64,000 nucleotides of DNA from Trichomonas vaginalis G3 (taxonomy: Eukaryota > Parabasalia > Trichomonadida > Trichomonadidae): assembly GCF_026262505.1 (NCBI RefSeq), contig NC_067206.1, positions 27,419,896-27,483,895 on the forward strand, given 5' to 3'. Both the position numbers and the translations under genes were made by a program. This document shows positions 56,816 to 64,000 of this stretch, piece after piece. The notes below the pieces were generated by a model. The model was not told the origin of the DNA. It did not search any database and saw only the letters and a program-made list of their open reading frames with translations. Within the stretch, counting starts at the first letter, position 1, and each line of letters opens with the position of its first letter.

Positions 56816-57160
56816 ATGACAGAAAAATTAACTTTTTACATAGCGCCAGACCCTTCTTGCCCACATCTTTTTAAGCCACAATATATAGTCATAGAACTAA
56901 ATAGAGAAAGCGAAATTCTACAAATAGAAGAAAGCGAAATTCTACAAACAGAAGAAACATATAGAGACCTAGATAACGAAACTGGATATGCACTATTCTG
57001 GTTAGATTGTCCTTATGAAATGTATGAAAAAAAGGCTTTATATGAAGAATATAGAAAATATTGTCATGAAAACAATATAAGACCAAGCTCTAGAGAAAAA
57101 TTCTATGCTGGTATAAAACATCTTTTCGAAGTTCGGAATGGCAAATATAGAAAGAAATAA
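56816..57160 (+). CDS. Element D: hypothetical protein, 114 aa
   Basis: Start MTEKLTFYIAPDPSCPHLFK. Contains a short Glu/Ile repeat (SEILQIEE, SEILQTEE). The end, EEYRKYCHENNIRPSSREKF, resembles the winged-helix tail found after viral D5/SF3 helicases, so it may be a helicase-tail-like or DNA-binding protein. This is a weak call. Confidence 0.45.
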   Translation: MTEKLTFYIAPDPSCPHLFKPQYIVIELNRESEILQIEESEILQTEETYRDLDNETGYALFWLDCPYEMYEKKALYEEYRKYCHENNIRPSSREKFYAGIKHLFEVRNGKYRKK

Positions 57161-57210
57161 TTTTTCTAAGTTTATTTTTTCAAAAAATATTTTTTTATTT
57201 CCTACTAAAG

Positions 57211-60200
57211 ATGTATCGGAAGTTGTCTAAGTTAGAACACTCGGAAATAAAACAACTTCTTACAGAAGCTAATATAGATGTTGCAAAGCATTACGCAACA
57301 AACAAAAAAGCACTCGCTGACATCCTCAATGACTATAATGGTGCAATAAGTTATGATAGAATTCATGAGTTCATAAAGCCGCAACGCGGCGAGGACGAAG
57401 TCCATGCAAGAGCATTTCCTTTAAATGACATTGCTATTGACTTATATCATAGACGTTCAGTACCTCATGAAGTAAGAAGAGAAATGTTTGACATAACAAA
57501 TGCAAACGTTGGTGAAACAAGAAGAGCTGTACCACATGAAGTAAGAAGAGAAATGTTTGACATAACAAATGCAAACGTTGGTGAAACACGAAAGAGAGAT
57601 GACACACTGAAACAACAGAGAAGAGAGATGTTTAAAAGTGCTATAGAACAAGTTCGCAAAGCTAACGATGTCATTCGTTCCATTGACGACAAACCAAAAG
57701 AAGGTGAGAGATGGTTAAAGAAAGATGAAGAGAATAGGAAGAGAAATGTGAAGTCAGGCAATAGACTCATTGACTTTAACATCGAAGCTTTAGATGAACC
57801 AAACAGAGACTACTTACACAAACATTTTGGTAAGGTTTTCATGAGACTCTTAGAGAAAATTAAAATAAACTCCCAACAGAGATGGATGGTATGTTATAAA
57901 CTTGGTGGAAAGTATGAATGTTCTACGTTAAACCTCAATAATATTGGAACATTACTACATCAGCTCTTGAAGGAGAACTTTATATCAGAGATAGAAGCAA
58001 ATGCCGCAGGTATTGTTGAAATGCACTATGACTTCTTCTTGACAAACATAAAGAATCTTACCGAAATAAAGATGTATGATTTAACAGAATATGAAGGCTT
58101 AACGATGTCAGATGTAAAGAAAGGCAAACCAAAAAAGAGACCATATAGAGATGAAAGCACACTGACAAATGACCAGAAAGCCATTTTGGAAGCTCTTAAG
58201 CAAACAGGAAACCCAGCACTTATAGAAAGCTTTTGGAAAGATAATGGTGAAAAGAAGTTTTATAAGAAGAGAAGCGGTCAGTTCTGGAAGTATCTTTGCA
58301 CATTACCTATAAATCTTGAACGCTACCAAATCTTCAATGAACTGAACAAAAGAACTGCAACACTTATGACAGAGGACAATTGTTTCGTTTATGCTTGCAT
58401 TCAGGCTGGAGTAAATGAAGAAACTATTGACCACATGAGAGAAGTCATTCGTGTTAGAGACTTTCCTCAAAGTAAAGTACAAGAAATTTCTGACGCAACA
58501 GGTATATCATTTAATGTTACCATTGGTTATTTCAATGACTCAAGACATAATGAAATAAAGAGATATATACCAAAAGAATGCGAAACTGTTAGAACTATTG
58601 ACTTACTTCTTGTTGAAGACCACTACATGCTAAATGAAAGATTACCAATGACAACATACTTCATTCGAAACTATAAAGAAATTCTCAAAGCTTGTGGTGG
58701 AATGAACATTGAGAAACAGATGAAGATTTATACAAAGAGAGAAGATAAATATGTAGTTCGTTATGATAGAACAACACCGTTATGGGATGTTATGAAAACA
58801 TTGTGGGAGTGCAAATATTTCGAACCTATTTCTTATGGAGAACTTTTCACATATACTACTGACTTATATAAACAGAACCTTGCACCATTTAAAGATTTGA
58901 CATATGCTCCAAAGTATTGTGTACAACTGAAGAAGAAAGCAGAGTCAAAAGAAGTAAATAAAGCTAAATGTAAATTCATACCTGAGCACGTTTTCTTTGC
59001 TGACTTTGAGTGTAGTACGGATGGCTTTCATAAAGCTTTTAACATCTGTTATGACAGTGAAGATGGTTCAGTTAGTGAAAGCATTTGGGGTCAAAACTGT
59101 GCAACAGAATTTTTGGAAAGACTTCCTGACAAGAGTTTAATATATTTTCACAACCTCAGTTATGACATAAACTTCATCTTAAGACACATGACAGAAGTGA
59201 AAGGAACTCCCATCATTAAAGGTTCACGAACAATGCAAATAACTGGCTTATATAAAGGACGGGCAATTATTATAAAAGACTCTTACAGTGTTATAAATAA
59301 GAAGCTTAAACTATTTCCTGCTATGTTTAACTTACAAACAGGACCGAAAGAAGTATTTCCATATAACTACTACAGCAGTGTTTTGTTAGCAAATGACAAC
59401 AGAACTGGTGTCATTTCTGAAGCATGTAAGTTTATCCATGATGCAGATACATTTATGAAGAACATAGATTCCATCAAAGGTTGCAGAATAGATGAAAACC
59501 ACTTCGACTTAGAAAAATATAGCACGTTTTACTGCAAACAAGATGTAAGAATTTTAAGAGAAGGTTTTGTAAAGTTCCGCAATGACTTATTGAAAGAGTT
59601 TGATTTAAACGTTTATGACTACGTTAGTATTTGTTCTATTGCTAACAAATTGTTTGAGAACAGAGTATACTTCCCGAATGGAAATCTTTATGACCTCTCA
59701 AATAAACCAAGAGAATTTATTTCGAGATGCATTCAAGGTGGAAGATGTATGTTGTCAGATAACATGAAACAAAAGAGCAAAAAGAAACTCATTGCTGACT
59801 TCGACACTGTTTCATTATATCCTTCAGCTATAGCAAGATTGTATACTTTAGAAGGAATTCCAAAAGTATTGAAGGATGAGATGCTAAGCACAGAGTATCT
59901 CATGAGACATTTATTCGATGATGACCAAAAGGAACCCATTGGTGAAAAGTTTATGTCTGGCTTCTTTGTTCTCATTAAGATAACAGAGATTGGTATACCC
60001 AGACACTTTCATTTAATAGTTTGCGACCCTGAACTAAATCCAGAACTTAACGTTCCAAGAAGTTCAAACACTTGCTGTCTCATGTATGTTGACCATATAA
60101 CATTACAAGACCTCATAAAATATCAAGGTGTCAAATGTGAAGTGTTGCAAGGATACTATTACGATGGAAACAGAGATATGAGAATAAGAGATGAAGTAAA

Positions 60201-61059
60201 GAAGTTGTTTGAGTTAAGGTTAAAGTATAAGAAAGAAGGAAACCCCTTACAAGAAATTATAAAACTCATTCTGAACAGCATTTATGGCAAAACTATTCTA
60301 TCTCCTATTGAGTCAAAAATAACCATAGTAAATGACAAAGATGCTATAAGATATGCTATAAGAAATTACAACCATATAGTGAAGTTCGAAGGTTTGGATG
60401 GTTCAGATAAAACTATTTTCAAGCTAACGAAAAGCATTTGCAGACACTTTAACTTCTGTCCACTTGGTGTTAATATTCTGTCTATGTCAAAACGTATTAT
60501 GAATGAAGTATTCTGTACTGCAGAGGACATGGGACTTCAAATCTTTTACCAGGATACCGACAGTATGCACTTATATAATGAAGACATCCCAAAGCTTGCA
60601 GCAGAGTTTAAGAAGAGATATGGTCGCGAACTTATAGGAAAGAACCTTGGTCAATTTCATAGCGACTTTGCAGAAATAACACCTGGAAAACAAAGTTTAG
60701 CTTATAAAAGTATTTTCTGTGGAAAGAAGACCTACATAGACTTACTCACTAACGATTTAAATGAAGTTGCATTTCACTGCAGAATGAAAGGCGTGAAGCA
60801 AGATGTTATTGCTTTAACCGCTAATGAAATGTTTCCTGAAGCTATACAATGCTATTACAATGAAGATAAGAACATTCACATACCTGTTGGAACATATGAC
60901 AAAGACTCTGAGTTCAGTTTAATGAAACTTTACAAAGCACTTCATGATGGTCAAGAGATTGCATTCGACTTATGTAAGTCATGTCAACCTTGCTTTGCTG
61001 AAAAGTTCAACTTTTCAATAACGACTAAAACAAGCTTTATTCGTAAGTTGAAGTTCTGA
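57211..61059 (+). CDS. Element D: protein-primed DNA polymerase B, 1282 aa
   Basis: The exonuclease motifs are FFADFECST (near 597), YFHNLSYDINFIL (near 646) and FYCKQDVRIL (near 773). Polymerase motifs are DFDTVSLYPS (near 862), KLILNSIYGKT (near 1018) and FYQDTDSMHL (near 1112). Order and spacing are those of Polinton family B polymerases, which start DNA synthesis from a terminal protein. The N-terminal 590 residues include EDNCFVYACIQAG and LLLVEDHYML, a Cys...His pattern like OTU-type proteases. A direct duplication of about 20 residues (RREMFDITNANVGETR) lies near 95-130. The frame looks whole. Confidence 0.85.
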   Translation: MYRKLSKLEHSEIKQLLTEANIDVAKHYATNKKALADILNDYNGAISYDRIHEFIKPQRGEDEVHARAFPLNDIAIDLYHRRSVPHEVRREMFDITNANVGETRRAVPHEVRREMFDITNANVGETRKRDDTLKQQRREMFKSAIEQVRKANDVIRSIDDKPKEGERWLKKDEENRKRNVKSGNRLIDFNIEALDEPNRDYLHKHFGKVFMRLLEKIKINSQQRWMVCYKLGGKYECSTLNLNNIGTLLHQLLKENFISEIEANAAGIVEMHYDFFLTNIKNLTEIKMYDLTEYEGLTMSDVKKGKPKKRPYRDESTLTNDQKAILEALKQTGNPALIESFWKDNGEKKFYKKRSGQFWKYLCTLPINLERYQIFNELNKRTATLMTEDNCFVYACIQAGVNEETIDHMREVIRVRDFPQSKVQEISDATGISFNVTIGYFNDSRHNEIKRYIPKECETVRTIDLLLVEDHYMLNERLPMTTYFIRNYKEILKACGGMNIEKQMKIYTKREDKYVVRYDRTTPLWDVMKTLWECKYFEPISYGELFTYTTDLYKQNLAPFKDLTYAPKYCVQLKKKAESKEVNKAKCKFIPEHVFFADFECSTDGFHKAFNICYDSEDGSVSESIWGQNCATEFLERLPDKSLIYFHNLSYDINFILRHMTEVKGTPIIKGSRTMQITGLYKGRAIIIKDSYSVINKKLKLFPAMFNLQTGPKEVFPYNYYSSVLLANDNRTGVISEACKFIHDADTFMKNIDSIKGCRIDENHFDLEKYSTFYCKQDVRILREGFVKFRNDLLKEFDLNVYDYVSICSIANKLFENRVYFPNGNLYDLSNKPREFISRCIQGGRCMLSDNMKQKSKKKLIADFDTVSLYPSAIARLYTLEGIPKVLKDEMLSTEYLMRHLFDDDQKEPIGEKFMSGFFVLIKITEIGIPRHFHLIVCDPELNPELNVPRSSNTCCLMYVDHITLQDLIKYQGVKCEVLQGYYYDGNRDMRIRDEVKKLFELRLKYKKEGNPLQEIIKLILNSIYGKTILSPIESKITIVNDKDAIRYAIRNYNHIVKFEGLDGSDKTIFKLTKSICRHFNFCPLGVNILSMSKRIMNEVFCTAEDMGLQIFYQDTDSMHLYNEDIPKLAAEFKKRYGRELIGKNLGQFHSDFAEITPGKQSLAYKSIFCGKKTYIDLLTNDLNEVAFHCRMKGVKQDVIALTANEMFPEAIQCYYNEDKNIHIPVGTYDKDSEFSLMKLYKALHDGQEIAFDLCKSCQPCFAEKFNFSITTKTSFIRKLKF
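57378..57403. repeat. Double-hairpin insert 4, in frame, in the polymerase gene
   Basis: GCCGC-AAC-GCGGC at 57378-57390 and GGAC-GAA-GTCC at 57393-57403, encoding PQRGEDEV. Same plan as insert 2, different stems. Confidence 0.7.
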
Positions 61060-61142
61060 GGTCATTTATTTTTGTCAGCAATGAGTCATGAATGAGGTCA
61101 TGAATGAGGTCATTCGTGATAAAAATAAAGCTAGCGTAGATT

Positions 61143-61999
61143 TTACAATACTGCGATGGTAGAGTTTAAGAGTTGTGCTTCAATGTAGAGACAGTCCTTA
61201 TGGTCTGGAGGTAAGAACACTGGACATTTATGGTCATGAGTGGAGAACATGTCTATCCAAAACTCACGATTGAAGCCAGTTAATTTATAGTATTTAGGGT
61301 TAGGAAGTGGTGAAGTTCTTGTATGACCAATGAACTCATTTTCAACTCCCTTACTTAAGTTTGAATATAATATAGCTTGCTTTCTATCCCAAATGCCAGG
61401 TGTTACAATCTTTGAAAATTCATTTTTCCTCGGAAGCATTGCATCATAATTGAAAACATTCTTAAAATCATCACTTGGTTCAGAGATTTGAAACCTTATA
61501 CGTAATGGATTTTTTTCTCTTTAGCGACTTCATTGAATGGTGAGAATACAATGAATTGACAGTCATGAGTTCCATCTTCATTTTCATTAAATTCATAATG
61601 AAAGTCTATAAGTTGTGGCTGACTACCTTCTTCTTTCAGTTGTGCAAGAAACTCACGTAAAGGCTGTAAAGTTTGTACTTCAATGTTGAACTTTTTCTCG
61701 AACATCTCATTAAATGAAATCATACATTGCAACAATGTTGTATCGTCTTTAAAGTATTTGTATATGTGAATGTTTTGGGCGCTTAAAGACTGTTCGTCAT
61801 TTTCTATCTCGACTTGAAGTATAAAGTCAACCTTTCTGAAAGCACGTGTTATATACATAGATGTTATGCCAATGTACTTCTCTTCATTTATGTTCACAAT
61901 CCAGTCTGTTGGAAACTTAAACGTTACTCTGTTCCCCTTTATTTTGACGTCAGGGTTTTCACTACTGAACGCAACAGATAAAGGTATTTGTCTATACAT
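61143..61999 (-). pseudogene. Element D: minor-capsid-like gene region, broken
   Basis: Minus-strand frames start MYRQIPLSVAFSSENPDVKI and include KGNRVTFKFPTDWIVNI and FNREFWIDMFSTHDHKCPVF. Beta-rich composition and position between polymerase and capsid genes suggest a penton-like virion protein; this is inference. Broken. A T-run with ATCCG stands 5-20 bp before the start. Confidence 0.4.
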
Positions 62000-62023
62000 T
62001 TAGTTCGGATAAAAATAAACCAT

Positions 62024-62284
62024 TTACTCTTTCTTTGCTTCAGCTTCTTTAGCTTTTGCTTCAGCTTCTTCTCTAGCTTTCTTTGCCAGCAAACGTGGGT
62101 TCTTTTGTCTTCCAGCAGCTAATGCAGCAAGTTGTTTTTCACTAAGTTTTCTCTTTGGTCTCTCTGGCTTTTGTTCTTGTTTTTGTTCCTTCAGTTCGGA
62201 TAAAATTTGCTCACGAATTTCTTTCTTCAATGCTTCAACATCTATGACCCCTTGGGTCTTGTCCGTAGGGCTTGTCTGAGTCAT
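62024..62284 (-). CDS. Element D: small charged protein, 86 aa
   Basis: Start MTQTSPTDKTQGVIDVEALK; Lys/Glu/Ala-rich helix ending EEAEAKAKEAEAKKE, with a basic GRQKNPRLLAKK centre. It recalls short DNA-binding or core proteins of viruses, but no family is recognised. Divergent from the next gene. Confidence 0.5.
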   Translation of the reverse strand: MTQTSPTDKTQGVIDVEALKKEIREQILSELKEQKQEQKPERPKRKLSEKQLAALAAGRQKNPRLLAKKAREEAEAKAKEAEAKKE

Positions 62285-62329
62285 TTGACTGTAGATAAAA
62301 AACTAAATTAAAACTTTAACCGATGTAAA

Positions 62330-62764
62330 ATGAGCTTGTCAAAATCAGAACGAGAGTCTATTATATTAAATGACGCCAGAGGAATACAACATCCTTTCTA
62401 TTATGTAAGTCAGAGTAAAGATGGTAAAATATATGTAAGAAAAAGAAAGGTTCCATTAGCGAATACAGAGAGCGACAACATTAAGGTGCATGGCAAGGGC
62501 GAAGCCCACGAAGCCCATATAAAACCTTCTGTTCAAACTGAAAAGTCAATAGAACAAGAAGAAAAGAAGCCAGATGTTCTTTCAATAACGAACCAAGAGC
62601 TTATTGCAAAGTTCGTGAATTTCATTGAAAAGCAAACCGAGTCAAAGAACCCTGACCCGCCAGTGAAAGAAGTTGAGACAAAAGAGAATGTACAGTTCAT
62701 TGAAAATGTCAAGAAACAACTTCCACCACGAATGCCAAGAAGAAGAGTGAGAATAATGAAGTAA
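62330..62764 (+). CDS. Element D: hypothetical protein, 144 aa
   Basis: Start MSLSKSERESIILNDARGIQ. Contains FYYVSQSKDGKIYVRKRKVPL, similar to FYIHTMKDGRVQFRKIKQPL in element B (22134-21898), and a basic tail PRMPRRRVRIMK. It carries a hairpin insert (HGKGEAHEA). Function unknown. Confidence 0.5.
   Translation: MSLSKSERESIILNDARGIQHPFYYVSQSKDGKIYVRKRKVPLANTESDNIKVHGKGEAHEAHIKPSVQTEKSIEQEEKKPDVLSITNQELIAKFVNFIEKQTESKNPDPPVKEVETKENVQFIENVKKQLPPRMPRRRVRIMK
62490..62518. repeat. Hairpin insert 5, in frame
   Basis: GGGC-GAA-GCCC at 62497-62507, enclosed by ATGG/CCAT, with a further CGAAG copy. Less regular than inserts 1-4 but with the same GAA loop. Confidence 0.55.
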
Positions 62765-62791
62765 ATAGATATTTTTATCTGAAGTAAATAC

Positions 62792-64000
62792 ATGCAGAAC
62801 GAACAGCTAAACGAATTTACTCCAGCAGAGCATATTCATCAGATTCGCTCATATTTCGATATCATAGACAATGCAGTTCAAATTGGTGACACTAATAGAA
62901 AATATTCTGACGCAAAGATTCCATCACAACCTGGAACTGCTAAAGATAACACATGGGTAACATTCAATCTCTCACCTCCTGGTGAAAATATGTTGGACCT
63001 TTACAATACATTCATTACGTATAAAATGGAAGGTCAATTTATTGTAGATAAAGAAATTGGTTCAGGTTCCAATAAAACAAACCCACCAGGATTTTGGATT
63101 GGTTTCGATGACGCTTTCTATGCAGTTGCTGGATATCAAATCCTTGCAAATGGTCGTATCGTATATTCTCAAGACAACGCAAGAGAAGAAGCATATATAA
63201 CTTCAAACTCACAAACTACCGAACAAATAAAGAAAGTAGATGTTTTCTCAAAGACTCGACATGAAGATGTATGGAGTCATTCGGGAACATGCAGAACAGG
63301 ACAAATTGTTAGTGGTCCAATTACAGCAGGAAAATCATTTGATTTTAAGCTTCGTTTAAGAATTCCTGTTAGAAGATTCCTTCCATTAGAAGCTATTCGA
63401 TTTATTCCAGCTTTTGCAGGAAACATTCAGCTTAAAGTAAAGTTCAGTAGCGACGCCTTACAATGCACATCTATATCTGTAAATGATATCATTGCTTTCA
63501 ATCCAACTCTTAAAGTTGCATTTGCTTCAGATTCAAATCCACCGACAAATAAATTTGTTCCATGGAATGAACCATTCACTATGATAACGAAGGCAGTAGA
63601 AGCTAGTGGAACAGTTACTATTACAACTGTAACCAGCAACTATTTCGAACAAAGATGGATTTTAATGAATGTTTCATTCATCCAAAGTCATTCTCTTTAG
63701 ACCCTAACATTTATACAGAACTTGTAGAACATTATACAAACGAGGCTTTATGTTTTCCTGTTAAAGTTATGGATTGGATTCCTATGGACGGTTCATTCTC
63801 AAAGAATACAGATAGTTCAAGTGCAACATTTACAGCAGCTTATACGCCTATTAATGTTAAAAGTATTTGGGCACTATTTAGAAAGAAAGACAACTATTAT
63901 GTTAATTTTGAGAACCCTAAGTTTAAATATCTTCAGCTTTCCATGGGAGCTTATGGAAATATGCCTGCAGAACCTGAAAAATCATATGGACCTGTATTTT
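62792..64000 (+). CDS. Element D: major capsid protein region, runs off window
   Basis: Start MQNEQLNEFTPAEHIHQIRS. The first jelly roll has FKLRLRIPVRRFLPLEAIRF. The sequence near 63750-64000 (WIPMDGSFSKN and YLQLSMGAYG) matches the capsid-related gene of element B. Part of the fossil; the right edge cuts the region and at least one break is likely. Confidence 0.65.

Larger units (their letters stand above)
43636..64000. mobile_element. Element D: full-size Polinton/Maverick, broken in part, runs off window
   Basis: More than 20 kb. The left terminus AGTTAGTATGG starts a diverged version of element B's TIR. Parts seen: a TIR-side ORF, a 1.55-kb block shared with element B in opposite orientation, a fibre module, integrase, HNH endonuclease, a nested insert with a hairpin array, a one-gene inverted-repeat cassette, KilA-N protein, protein-primed DNA polymerase B, minor-capsid-like genes and a major capsid gene cut by the window edge. 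The polymerase looks whole; I estimate eight or so breaks elsewhere. The mix of whole and broken genes suggests moderate age. Confidence 0.8.

Overview
The window looks like nuclear DNA of a parabasalid (trichomonad) protist, most likely Trichomonas vaginalis or a close relative such as Tritrichomonas. It is strongly AT-rich. The host genes have no visible introns and very short 5' leaders, and two of them have a good TCA(Y)W initiator just before the start codon. More than half of the window is virus-like DNA of the Maverick/Polinton type, in which trichomonads are unusually rich. Species assignment is inference; no database was available.

Host genes lie in two blocks. From 1 to about 9.8 kb: the 5' part of a lysine/serine-rich gene (-), an armadillo-like helical protein (-), a 92-residue single-pass membrane protein (+) and a leucine-rich-repeat/PP2C phosphatase (+). 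From about 31 to 42.5 kb: a CAMK-like protein kinase (+), a beta-helix surface protein (-), a FAM21/WASHC2-like WASH-complex subunit with proline runs and dozens of acidic LF motifs (+), an ankyrin/DUF3447 gene overrun by a minisatellite (-) and a small bromodomain protein (+).

Mobile DNA fills the rest. Element A (9798-21108) has short TIRs starting AG-polyA and carries a double jelly-roll capsid gene, a packaging ATPase and an SF3 helicase, a gene set closer to virophages and Polinton-like viruses. Element B (21243-27957) is a compact Polinton relative with 668-bp near-identical TIRs and a 5-bp target duplication; it sits inside a fragment of an ordinary DDE transposase gene. Element C (42583-43635) is a stub of A's family. 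Element D (43636 to beyond 64000) is a full-size Polinton with an intact-looking protein-primed DNA polymerase B, integrase, HNH endonuclease, KilA-N protein, capsid genes and a phage-type fibre module. The fossils are described by parts only.

The most unusual signals are structural. (1) In-frame double-hairpin inserts of about 27-30 bp, with stems that differ but pair perfectly and with AAA and GAA loops, sit inside Polinton genes; two are present in one copy of a gene and absent from its near-identical second copy. (2) Two arrays of consecutive palindromes (29313-30325 and 51375-52112) contain about 13 and 9 hairpins with 9-32-bp stems of mostly unrelated sequence. (3) A repeated GGTGAGAT/TCACC hairpin follows many element genes. 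(4) A one-gene cassette (52898-54498) is bounded by a long inverted repeat.
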